64,000 nt of DNA, from NCBI RefSeq assembly GCF_900700375.1, contig NC_041712.1:22338444-22402443 (forward strand). Direction: 5' to 3'. Position numbers and translations under genes: made by a program. This document shows, piece by piece, positions 11,269-21,677 of the stretch (positions within the stretch are counted from its first letter, which is position 1; the number at the start of each line of letters is the position of its first letter). Origin of the DNA: Denticeps clupeoides (Eukaryota > Chordata > Actinopteri > Clupeiformes > Denticipitidae). The notes under the pieces were generated by a model that was not told where the DNA came from, ran no database searches, and saw nothing but the letters and a program-made list of their open reading frames with translations.

Positions 11269-11880
11269 ACCGAAAGCGACGGCTGGCGCGCGTTCAGCCG
11301 CGGGCTGCTGACGACGGCATCACGGCGGCGGAAATCCGCCCCTCCATCCCACTCGACGGCCACGGGTTCGGAGCCCGGCGTCAGGTCCGCAGGTGGACGG
11401 GCGGGACGCCGCTCATACCTGCGCGTTTCCACGCGTGCGTCCGGCCCGGAAGACGAAGCGAATAAAACGAGGACCGGGAGGGAGGAGGAGGAAAAAAAAA
11501 AAAAAAACCCGCGACGAGCCGGTTCTCCCGCGAAGACGACGCCGCCTCACGTCCCCGCTCCTCTCGTGGTCGACATTTTCTCCGCGCGGCGCCTCCCAAA
11601 ATGTCGCTCCTGTGCCGCCCGACGCGACGCGCCGCGCCTGACGCGCTCTGTTTATTTACACCCGCGTGCGCGCGTGCGATGCGCCGACGGAAGCGGCGCC
11701 GCGCACCGGGGAGGGGGGGGGGAGAGCCGTGCACGCGCCTAGCCCACCCCCGCCCCTCCCGCGCTGACGGACAGGCCGCCGAGCGCGCGCTCCTCCCGCC
11801 GCCGGACACGCCCCTGCGCGCGCGCATATTTACCTCCCGCGCCGGGATCCGTGGGATGGCGGGACCGTTACCGTGAAACC
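11100..11880. other. CpG-island-like block
   Basis: Very dense CpG, with gcgcg clusters at 11,600-11,830, a (CA)n at about 11,238-11,267 and poly(A) at about 11,492-11,507. This is promoter-like composition, but I find no coding exon, and no transcript direction can be set. Confidence 0.4.
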
Positions 11881-12155
11881 GGGCGACAACCTTGGAATGA
11901 CTTTGGTGGCGGCTCGAGACTGGACACTGGAGTCGGGCACGTCTCGTGTCGCCCGAGGACATCTGGGGACCTCGAGTCACCCTGCACCACATACACTCGT
12001 GTTCAGCGTGGGGACCCCTGCGTTCTTAATGGTTTATACTGGTCAGGTGAGGCGCGATGACGTCATGCGGTGACCCTTTGACCCTGGTCCTGGAGGAACA
12101 TCTTGCTCCAACCCACACATCTCCACAATCTGCAAGACCTGGGGCAAAATAAGGC

Positions 12156-12534
12156 GGGGCTGGGGTGGAGAGACGGGTAAGGAAGCGGACTCGCAGCTGG
12201 GAGGCTGTGGGTTCGAGTCCCGAACCGCCAAGGTGATCATTTACATTTACAGTATTTATCAGACGCCCTTATCCAGAGTGACTTACAGGGACAGTCTCCC
12301 TGGAGCAATTTAGGGTTAAGTGTCTTACTCAGGGACACAATGGTAGTAAGTGGGATTTGAACCTGGGTCTTCTGGTTCATAGGCGAGTGTGTTACCCACT
12401 AGGCTACTACCACCCCGTGATCAAGGCGCCGTCCCCACACACCTGCCCTCCGGACTCCTCTCATGGCTGCCCACTGCGTGGGTTAAATACAGGGGACAAT
12501 GTCTAATCTGTGTACCACAAAAACAATCACTTTC
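12156..12534 (+). mobile_element. Diverged family-A SINE split by a family-B SINE
   Basis: The head half (to 12239, with B box ggttcgagtccc) and tail half (from 12424, ggcgccgtccccacac) are separated by a 177-bp family-B SINE. Confidence 0.8.
12240..12416 (-). mobile_element. Family-B SINE nested in a family-A SINE
   Basis: Bounded by the exact 7-bp duplication GTGATCA (12233-12239 and 12417-12423). It runs from the (acattt) tail to the tactaccacccc head on the minus strand, full length at 177 bp. Confidence 0.88.
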
Positions 12535-12539
12535 TATTT

Positions 12540-13241
12540 CCCATCACAAATAATAATAATTAAAAAGTGAAAGTGGTAATGATGGTGACGTTGAAATTCT
12601 TCAAACTCTGTAGAATTATGAAAATAAAGCAAATGGAGAACAACACTGATGGAGAACAGAGTCTCTTTCTCTACATACATCACGTCATCGTTGTCACTGA
12701 ACATACGGAAATTCTGCAATAAACGCTTGACGCAATATTTGGCCGATATTTTTTGATCAGCTGACATAGACGTATTTTTTCAGTGCTTTGTATCGGTGCT
12801 GCAGATGTGCCATGTGCGCAGCCCAGTTTCCCGGCCAATCAAGTAAATAACGAACAAAAAGGCCCCACTAAGCCGACTTCCGCTCGGTGACACACATTTC
12901 TGTTTATTCCTGACTGACAGATGAGCAGAGCAGAAAGGGCAATGACAAAGGCAATTTATTCTGCACAATTACATGTTTATGTAACACACATGAGAACCCC
13001 TTTCACTGCGTATGTTTGTAATATTTACAGTTCTCAACATATATTTTCCAGCGAAATGATTTCATGAACAGGAACTGGGTTTACGTAATTCAAGGTTCAT
13101 AATGTGGTGTTTGCATTACAATAATATTATATATAATATATTATATATGTATTATATTAATTATAACGAATTAAAAAAACATATTTTTACAGTCACGCAG
13201 GCAGTTTCAGTGTGGCAGGCCCGACACAGGATAGCAGACAG

Positions 13242-13278
<37 letters not shown>

Positions 13279-14200
13279 CTACCTCCAGCTGGTGAACAGG
13301 GTCTGTCAGAAGGCAGTGGGCGTGTCTGAATGACCAGGTGGGCGTGCCACGCCCTTCAAAGCAGTCCGAACTACCGCCGTCGATGAGTGGAGAGCCCTGC
13401 GTGTATCAACATCAACATTTATTTCGTATAAAGTCCAAAATCGCATACAGTTTGTCTCAGTGAGCTTTGTCGGAGTTCAATCGTTTATCTTTCAACTGTA
13501 AAACCGAGGAAACGCGCGGAGTTCAATTCGTAGGAATCTGCCAGCGCTGAATTGAGACACGGCCACTCCGTGACATGCAGGTGCAGAGTCCCCGCCCACA
13601 TTAACAGAAAGACACGCCCCCCGAGGTCGGCGATCAGGAGCATTCCGGGTTATGAGCAGTTTGTATTACTTTTATTTTGATAGCTGAGGGCTTTACTGAA
13701 GGGTCAGACGCACACAAACACAAGCACGACTGCAGGCCTTACGCACGATGTATTCTGCGCGGTGTCGCCTCGCTGTCGCACGTCACACGTCGAACGTCAG
13801 ACACGCGCGCTGTTATCAGTGGCGGATCAAAGGGCGCTCTGTCGGTTTCAGGGCAATGAGAGGAGCACGAAGCTCCGAGGACCAGGCTGAAGATACACGT
13901 GGACAGGCAGCGACGTCCAGGTAGCCCACCTTAACGACCAGTTTCCTGAAGGTGTGTGTGTGTGTGTGTGCGTGTGTGTGCGTGCGTGTCACTATTCATT
14001 CACTGTCACTGGGGGTCATATTGCACCACCAGTTGCTGTAATTATTTTCGATTTCACAAATTCCCTCATTATATGTGGGAATGAAAGAATAAAATTAAAA
14101 AGTTGACCCTGGCGAATGTGTCACATCTGATAAATGGCGGCAAGAGGCCACACTCCGTGGCCCGGTGTGACCCCGTCACCTTCTTCTGCCGTGCCCAGGT
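12540..14200. other. Spacer before mogat3, no gene seen
   Basis: AT-rich with a near-palindromic at-run at about 13,122-13,166, a (CA)n at 13,244-13,276, the dispersed tatagccc-type repeat at about 13,418-13,475 and a (TG)n at about 13,950-13,987. A mogat3 promoter is expected nearby but cannot be placed. Confidence 0.4.
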
Positions 14201-14204
14201 AAAG

Positions 14205-17200
14205 ATGGAGGAGAAGACCCCGAGGACAGAGTTCATAGAGCGCATCAGCGTGGTGCAGCTGGTGCTCACGTTCCTCTTCATGGGTGAGGAACCAGCAGCT
14301 TCCGGTGCATGTTCCTCTCTACCGTCACTCGGGTTACACAAGCCAGAATGTCCTTATTTCATATGCTGGCTGATGAACGGGTTAAAGTATTTCAAGTATT
14401 TGGATTTTTTTTTTTTTTTTTTTTTTAAAGGAACCTGTCTGGTAGCTGTGCCTGAGTGTCTCTGCTTTCTCTGTAGGGGTGGCATGTCTTGGGCTGCTGG
14501 TCTACCTCATGTTCACCTCTTACTGGCTCTTCCCCGCTCTTTACTTCACCTGGCAGCTCCTGGACTGGCACACGCCAGAAAGAGGTCAGTTCGCCCTCCA
14601 CAGCAGTCCCCAGCGTGGTGAAACCTGGCGAAAATCCCCAAAGTCTTGCAGTAAACGTGTCAGGGCGAGATACCAAGGCAGCGTGGCGCAACAGGATTTG
14701 GAGAAACCGGACTGCATCACATTCACACATTTACACATTTCTTTCTTGTTTTTTTTTGGGTGGCCAGCATTTGGAAATGTGTCACTGTGTCTTTAACTGC
14801 GTATTTTTTGTTTTTGCTGCGGCCACCAGAGGGCAGGAGAGTCGATTGTGTGAGAAGGTGGAAGGTGTGGCAGCACCTGAGCAATTATTTCCCCATCAAG
14901 GTAACGAGAGACAGTTTTTTTTTTTTACAATGTATCTTTATTGCAACAAAGAAAACAAATAAAAACAAAGAGAGATCAGAATCACAAGATGGACAATTCA
15001 GTCAAATTACAGGTGGTGAAATGTCAGTTAACATACAGTACAGGCCAAAAGTTTGGACACACCTTCTCATTCAATGTGTTTTCTTTATTTTCTTGACCAT
15101 TTACGTCGGTAGATTCTCACTGAAGTCATCAAAACTATGAATGAACACATGTGGAGTTATGTACTTAACAAAAAGTGGGGACCTGGCCTCCACAGTCACC
15201 GGACCTGAACCCAATCCAGATGGTTTGAGGTGAGCTGGACCGCAGAGTGAAGGCAAAATGGGCCAACAAGTGCTAAACACCTCTGGGAACTCCTTCAACT
15301 TTTTTGTTAAGTACATAGTTAAGTACATAGTTCATTTTTGTTAAGTACATAGTTCATTCATAGTTTTGATGCCTTCTGATGAATCTACCAATGTAAAAGG
15401 TCATGAAGATAAAGAAAACATCGAATGAGGAGGTGTGTCCAAACGTTTGGCCTGTACTGTATCACTCTTTAAAATTTAGAAGGGGCTTCCAGATCTTTTG
15501 ACAAATTGATTAGTTTCTTGACAGGGTGTAGCTAACATTACCAAATTACAAAGAGTAATGGGCTAAATGTAGAAGACACTTTTTTGCTGTGCTGAGTCAG
15601 TTTCACTTTTTTCACTTCCAAACGAAGGTGCTTTTTCAGACCCCTAATGCACCAAGAACAACGTTCAAGCCAGTAGAGAACGATAGCTTGCACCTCTGTG
15701 TGATTGACATTCATATCTAAATGTGCTGCCCCCTTGCCGGTGCAACCTCCGCCTTCCTCCTCCAGCTGGTAAAAACCGCTGAGCTGAGTCCGAGCAGGAA
15801 CTACATCCTGGGATGCCACCCCCACGGCATCATCAGCATGGGAGCGTTCGCGTGTTTCAGCACTGAGAGCTGTGGCTTTGCCCAGGCCTTCCCTGGCGTG
15901 CGCTCCACGCTGGCCATACTGGCCGGCCTGTTCCGGCTCCCCATATACCGCGACTACATCATGAGCGCAGGTCAGCAGAAGTGGGTGTGGTCACTAATGC
16001 ACTTCCTGTCCAAATCCGGAATCGGACCTTAGATGAACTCTCTGCTCCTGTTTATTTTTTTTGCGTTTGTATTACGACCAGGCATGCGTCCAGTCAGTAG
16101 GCACAGCCTGGAGTACATGCTGACCCGCCGCGGCGTGGGAAACGCCGTGGTCATCATCGTGGGCGGCGCTGAAGAGTCCTTGGCCTGCGCCCCCGGGATC
16201 AACACCGTGGTGATGAGGAACAGGAAGGGCTTCGTCCGACTGGCCCTGGAGTGCGGGTGAGTCAGACAGTGGGAGAGTGGAAGGGAACCGGGATTTTCGT
16301 ACGCCATTGCGCCATCAGCGCATCTGTGACAACATCCTGCTGATATTTCATCTCACTCAGGAACAGAATTTACTGCGAAACTGTGTGTGCTGTACCACCT
16401 TAACATGTGTGAAAAAAATTAAATGTAGATTACTCTGGAAAAGGAGTTCATTACAATTACATGTTACCCTATTAAAGTGTAATAGTAGAGTAACTATTTC
16501 AATTACTATTTGAAAGTCATGTAACTAACTACATCTGAAAATGTGTAATCTGGCAGTCTTTACCTGATATAGTGGTACTATATTAACTACTGCCAGACTC
16601 CTTTCAATAAATGAATTAACAAATAATTGATCTATTCTATAAATATAATGTAATTCTTACATCTTTAAAGACATCTAAAGACATGTGCTTGGAATTGATT
16701 ATCAGTATGCAGCAGTACCTTTTGGAAAATTGAAAATTAAAGATACGAATGTTTATTGGTGGTCAGCGTTATGTAAGGATGCACCACTATATGGATGTGA
16801 ACGCAGCATAAAATGGTATTGGTGTCATATCGCCCCATTGTGGGCTTTATTTCCTACTGAATTAACGATAAATTGACAGCATTGCGCAGGTTTTAAATTG
16901 GGTCTAATTACATCACATGAAACAACATGAGAAATTAATTGAATATGTATTGATGAACATGAACTGTCGGCCCCCGCAGGGCAGACCTGGTGCCAGTCTA
17001 CTCCTTCGGGGAGAACGAGCTTTATAAGCAAGTGGTGCTTCCAGAGGGCAGCTGGGGTCGCAGGCTGCAGGCGCTCTTCAAGCAGATCATGGGCTTCGCC
17101 CCGTGCCTGTTCCTGGGGGAGCGCTGGCTGTTCCTGCCCTACCGGACCCCCATCACCACCGTCGGTCAGTGAAACGCCGTGTCCTTCCTTCTCTCCGTCT

Positions 17201-18404
17201 CTTTCTCCCAGGGATAAGACCATTTCTTTCCGTCTGCTTCCTGGCTGGTTTTCCACTGCGCAATATTCTCTATAGTTTATTCAGTTCGGCCAGAATTGGT
17301 CAGAATCAGAATCTGAAACACATTTATTGGCCTAGATTGTTAACAACAAGGAATGTGGTTCTGACCTCTGAAGCAAGACATTAAAACAACTAATATAAAA
17401 ATAATACAACACAGACCAGTACAATAAAAAAGTTAATTACAGACATAAACAACATACAATATGAGGTGCAATAAACAAGTAATGATATTATACTGGGTAT
17501 TATTGTGGATATGGGGCAGTGGTGGCCTAGCGGTTAAGGAAGCGGCCCCGTAATCCCCGTAAGGGTGGTAGTAGCCTAGTGGGTAACACACTCGCCCATG
17601 AACCAGAAGACCCAGGTTCAAACCCCACTTACTACCATTGTGTCCCTGAGCAAGACACTTAACCCCAAGTTGCTCCAGGGGGGACTGTCCCTTTAACTAC
17701 TGATTGTAAGTCGCTCTGGATAAGGGCGTCTGGTAAATGCTGTAAATGTAATACAGAGGTTGCTGGTTCGAATACCGGCCCGCCAAGGTACCACTGAGCA
17801 GAGCACCGTCCCCACACACTGCTCCCCAGGCGCCTGCCATGGCTGCCCACTGCTCACCAGGGGTGATGGATTAAAAGCAGAGGACACATTTCACTGTCAC
17901 CGTGTGCTGTGCACAATGACAATCACTTCACTTTCAATATGGAACAGACAAGCTGTTTATGAGGGTGATTGCGTGAAGGATTGTTGGCGTGATTCTGACC
18001 AATTCTGGCCGAACTGAATAAACTAGAGAATGTTGTGCAGTGGAAAACCAACCAGGAGGCATTGCAGCATATAAAAGTAAAGCTGCAACCCAGATCACAA
18101 CAAAATGGAATGACTTTTTACTTTGAGAAATATTGTCTTGTAGATTCTGGTTGTTCAGTGGAAAAGCGCCCTCATGAGTCTTCAGGTTGTAGTGCAGCTG
18201 ATGTCTCTGTCTGTATCTCTCTCTCTCTCTCTCTCTCACTCCCCGCCAGTGGGCAGCCCGATTTCAGTGCCAAAGCTCCAGTCTCCAACTGAGGAGCGGG
18301 TGGACCACTACCACACCCTGTACATGGAGGCTCTGACCGAACTGTTTCACAAGCACAAGGCCGGCTGTGGCCTGGCCGACACACACAAGCTCCAGATCAT
18401 CTAG
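14205..18404 (+). CDS. mogat3: 2-acylglycerol O-acyltransferase, MOGAT3-like (DGAT2 family), 325 aa
   Basis: Coding exons: 14205-14283, 14477-14584, 14830-14900, 15766-15970, 16082-16256, 16980-17164 and 18250-18404. All junctions are GT-AG and in phase. The family makes diacylglycerol (or triacylglycerol) from acyl-CoA in the ER membrane. Visible family marks are a hydrophobic N-terminal hairpin (about residues 15-55, LVLTFLFMG and LLVYLMFTSYW), the YFP motif in HLSNYFPIK, the catalytic HPHG in exon 4 (GCHPHGIISMGAF), VGGAEES, RKGFVRLAL and PVYSFGENE. Length fits MOGAT1-3 (about 335-341 aa) better than DGAT2 (about 388). The mogat3 call rests on sequence pattern plus the neighbour znhit1, which flanks MOGAT3 on human 7q22.1. 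The start could lie further up, because the frame is open to an ATG at 14103, but the exon-1 ATG at 14205 gives the usual family N-terminus. An intron carries a deleted Tc1 element. Confidence 0.88.
15036..15459 (+). mobile_element. Internally deleted Tc1/mariner transposon in mogat3 intron 3
   Basis: Inverted ends beginning cagtacaggccaaa lie at both edges, and each is flanked by the TA target duplication at 15034-15035 and 15460-15461. The two ends differ at very few bases over about 28. The interior keeps a short stretch of transposase reading WPPQSPDLNPI, the Tc1 DDE-domain signature, followed by in-frame stops. It is far shorter than a full Tc1 (about 1.6 kb), so it is a non-autonomous deletion derivative. 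Confidence 0.9.
17513..17935 (+). mobile_element. Family-A SINE split by a family-B SINE in mogat3 intron 6
   Basis: The head half is 17513-17562 (ggggcagtggtggcctagcg) and the tail half 17751-17935 (from acagaggttgctggttcgaa). The inserted family-B copy occupies 17563-17750 on the plus strand, and gtaat occurs at both junctions. Confidence 0.85.
17563..17750 (+). mobile_element. Family-B SINE nested in a family-A SINE (second case)
   Basis: Full length: head gggtggtagtagcctagtgg (A box TAGCCTAGTGG), B box ggttcaaaccc, body tgtccctgagcaagacact, tail ctctggataagggcgtctgg then aaatgctgtaaatgta. Confidence 0.88.
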
Positions 18405-18660
18405 AGGCCAGATTTCCTCCAAGTGAGGAGAACTGGGAGACCACGGCACACTGGAACAAGCAAAGCGCTCCTTCTCCATCTCTGGATCTTTCAGAATCAA
18501 CATGGCCGCCATGAAGGTCAGGGCAGGGGTCGAGAGAGGCGAGCGAAACATCAAAAACAGCAGTATTACATAGCATAACCCTGCATAACACAAACCCTTT
18601 TAAAAGAACTGAAACATTCCTGCTGGAACAAGTGCCACATTTTTTTGTATTCAAGGAACA

Positions 18661-18666
18661 AATAAA
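18661..18666 (+). terminator. Candidate poly(A) signal of mogat3
   Basis: AATAAA lies about 260 bases after the mogat3 stop codon. It is the first such hexamer downstream on this strand. Confidence 0.5.
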
Positions 18667-18921
18667 TGATCAATAATCAACATTATTGAATATTGATATA
18701 ATTCCCAGATCAATATTTCAATAAAACAGACTGTTTAATGGTACACTCAAAAAGCCCAGAGCGTCAAAAACTGCACTGAAATCCACCTCATCCTTTTTTT
18801 ATTCCACATGTATTCATTTATGCTCTATATTGTGTGTAATTTTCTACAAGATGTCTTTGTAACAAATTGAAAAGAATAATTTGTAGCCAATGCAATCCAG
18901 AAAAAAGAAAAACAACAATAA

Positions 18922-18927
18922 TTTATT
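18922..18927 (-). terminator. Candidate poly(A) signal of znhit1
   Basis: AATAAA on the minus strand, about 495 bases beyond the znhit1 stop. The mogat3 and znhit1 3' ends therefore face each other about 250 bp apart. Confidence 0.4.
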
Positions 18928-19421
18928 TAGTTTGCACGAAATACACATCTTACATGGCTACTTATAAAATGTCCCACTAATAGCATGTAAATGTAGCTCA
19001 TTTGGTTACACTTCACTCAACCACATGCCTCCCTCGATGCACAGAATACCAGACTGCCGTGTATTTACAGCTAATTGAACCACCATGGTGGATACAGAAC
19101 AGAAAGAAACGTTGCTTCTTCACTGGAATAAGGCAAAGAAACTGAGAAAAGCTGAGGTGTACAGTGCATTGTGACATAAATGTAAAAAGCTGATTTATCT
19201 TAATGCTGATGGTACCCACAGCTACGACAATATTCTCAGCCAGATAAAGAGCCAATAAACTGAGTAACAAGATAAAGACCCAATAAACCGTGGTGAAACT
19301 GCAGGCAGATAACGTAGAAAACAAAGCCCACACAGGATTAATGTACAGTGTGTGATGAGAGTGATCAGGCCAGGTCGTTCAAAAATATCTCCTTTCATAC
19401 GGCAGCAGGGCAAAAGGCAGC

Positions 19422-20974
19422 TCACACAGTCCATTTCAGGCACCTGGGTTTAAAACAGAGAGAAGACGGGGGTCAGACACGATTCCGCAGGGGTAAAGAG
19501 CTGTAAGGAGTGCGAAGGCCACCTGGTCTCATGGTGGGTGCCGAGGCAGCGCACGCAGCAGTAGCGCGCCCCGCAGGACACACAGGTGTAGTGCGATGGG
19601 AAGCCACACACGGCACAGAAGTGCCGCTGCGGGAACTTTGAGGGCTCGGCACAGGCGGTCAGGTAATTTGGTCCCTCGCTCACGCTCAGGTCCTGTACGG
19701 GAATGTAGGGGAATGTGGAGCTGAGATTCAACAAACTGTGCTTGCAAAGGAAAGCAGAGAATCAGCCGAGAAACTGAGAATTCTGATTATACATGAATTC
19801 ACTACATTTGCAGTCAAATGCGATGTAAAGTAGGACCTCACCTCTTCTTCTAGTAAGGCCTGAAAGTTCTTGCGGAACCGCAGCTTAAAGTGGTCACCTC
19901 TCGTCTTCTTCCTTCGTTTCCCTTGAAGAGACAGAGAGAGACAGAAGCAGAAAAGCTTTACAATTTTTCTTTTAATTCTGTTAGATCAAATGTTTCAATG
20001 CTTCCAGCTGAAAATGTCATATTCTGTATTGTCACATACACCGTTATTAGTGAAATAAACACTGAGTGATCCTTCCAGAAGCAGTGTTGGGGAACCCCTG
20101 TTCTGGAACGGGTCTGGAAGAGGCAGGATGGGAATGGGAAGGTTAATTAACTGGCACCTTGCTCGTTGGGTTCATTGCTCTCGTCGAACTGCGGGAGGCG
20201 CTTGGCGAGCTGTGGGAGGCTGGCGTGAGGGTCATCCTGGAAGTTGTCCTTCTCCAGCGCCTCAAGCTGCCGTGTCAACCGGCGTTGGCGCGTGGCGCTG
20301 TCCAACACGCGCCGCTGATTCGGGTCCTGCGAGCGCACTGTCAATCACAGCAACAGCCAATCACCTTCTTTTAGCAACAAATTCTCACACCAGCACTGAA
20401 TACCTTTCAATCGAGTTTTTATTATTATTTAATAATAATAATAATAATAATATGTATGGATTAATGCTAAACTGGACCATTTTTGTAAATATTAAAATTA
20501 TTTTTTGTAAATATTAAACTTGACATAAAACACAAATAAGACGTTATTCAACGATTGCATTGAATATAATATGCAACGTAGTATTTAATGTGTATTTTTC
20601 AGCATTTCCAATATTTCCACCACACAGTATAATATTCTGTTATAATTGCGTCAGTATTTGTAAAACACCCAATAAAATAGTGGCCTTCAAACGACAGTAA
20701 TAAGAAGAAGAAAAATAGAACGTAGTGAAGATTCGTCAAATGAATGGCCAACACGTACAAGCCAGCATGCAGAATCTAGCATTAGTACGTTAGCTTAGCC
20801 ATCTTATCAAATGCGATATACCCTGCCGTAATTTATACTTCGAAGTGTTCAGACTTGTGTGGTGTGTAGTGCTTGCTAATGCCTGCCTCAATCACAGCAG
20901 ACAAAACCTAGAAATTCAACAAAAACAAGCAAAAGAGAATCACAACACATACTAGACACCTTCTTCTCCACCAT
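19422..20974 (-). CDS. znhit1: Zinc finger HIT domain-containing protein 1, 157 aa
   Basis: Exons, in coding order: 20953-20974, 20158-20337, 19842-19921, 19523-19692 and 19443-19422. They join in phase to give 157 residues, against 154 in human. The first exon reads MVEKKVS and the last CLKWTV plus stop, as in mammals. ZNHIT1 is a subunit of the SRCAP remodelling complex, which deposits histone H2A.Z in the nucleus. The C-terminal zf-HIT domain (about residues 115-157) shows the Cys/His pairs in CAVCGFPSHYTCVSCGARYC and RCLGTHHETRC. The middle is basic (KRRKKTRG). The gene runs convergently to mogat3. The tiny first and last exons are easy to miss, but both splice sites are good. The identity is close to certain. 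Confidence 0.95.
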
Positions 20975-20989
20975 CTTGGGTTGTGACTA

Positions 20990-21450
20990 CGGAAACCCGA
21001 ATGGGACAAAACTACGACATTTCGCAGAAAACGCAATTTTTGAAGAGGAGTTTTTTTAATCTGCCATACACTATTTTACAGTATTTGGGGTGATGGTTAA
21101 TATTTAATATTTCGGTCAAATCAACAAGTATTTGTAAAAAGTATAGGTTTGTGCAGTTTTTAAAATGGCACTTAAATAGAGATGTTGAACTTTGGAAAAT
21201 GGTACTATCTGGCAGCATTAGAATGATTGTCTAGTCTCTCAACAAAACTGAAAAAAGTAGTTTTTTTGCAGAGAACAGACAATGGAGCAATTCAGAAGTT
21301 CTCATATTTCACTGAAATAAACCATGACAGCCCCTTTTAAAAAAGAGAACCAAAAGTGCTCGGTCAACTATCCTCCACATCTCTCTGCAGAGAGATGCAG
21401 TCTCTGTGTAGAGGAGCCACTAGTACTGAAGAACTACTGATCTACTGAAG
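20990..21450. other. Spacer between znhit1 and the lectin, no gene seen
   Basis: AT-rich, with head-to-head promoters expected: znhit1 starts at 20974 leftward and the lectin ATG is at 21455 rightward. No clear TATA box or CpG island is visible. Confidence 0.4.
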
Positions 21451-21454
21451 AAGA

Positions 21455-21639
21455 ATGTCGAAAGAAGAACTGAGGAGCAGCTCTCTGTCAATGATGGAGA
21501 TAGAGGATTCTGAAAGCAGCAGTTTAATGTCTGGTCCAGGACAGATGTCAGTAAGAGGCTGGACAGGTAGGACATGCAAATATGTCTGACTTAGTGCACT
21601 TTAATATTTACATAAAAGCATGGTTCACATTGTTGTGTG

Positions 21640-21677
<38 letters not shown>

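Noticed and set aside
11035-11992. Several 80-235-codon ORFs in CpG-rich DNA
   Set aside because: High GC lowers stop frequency. The ORFs overlap on both strands, are rich in Arg/Pro/Ala and match no family I know.
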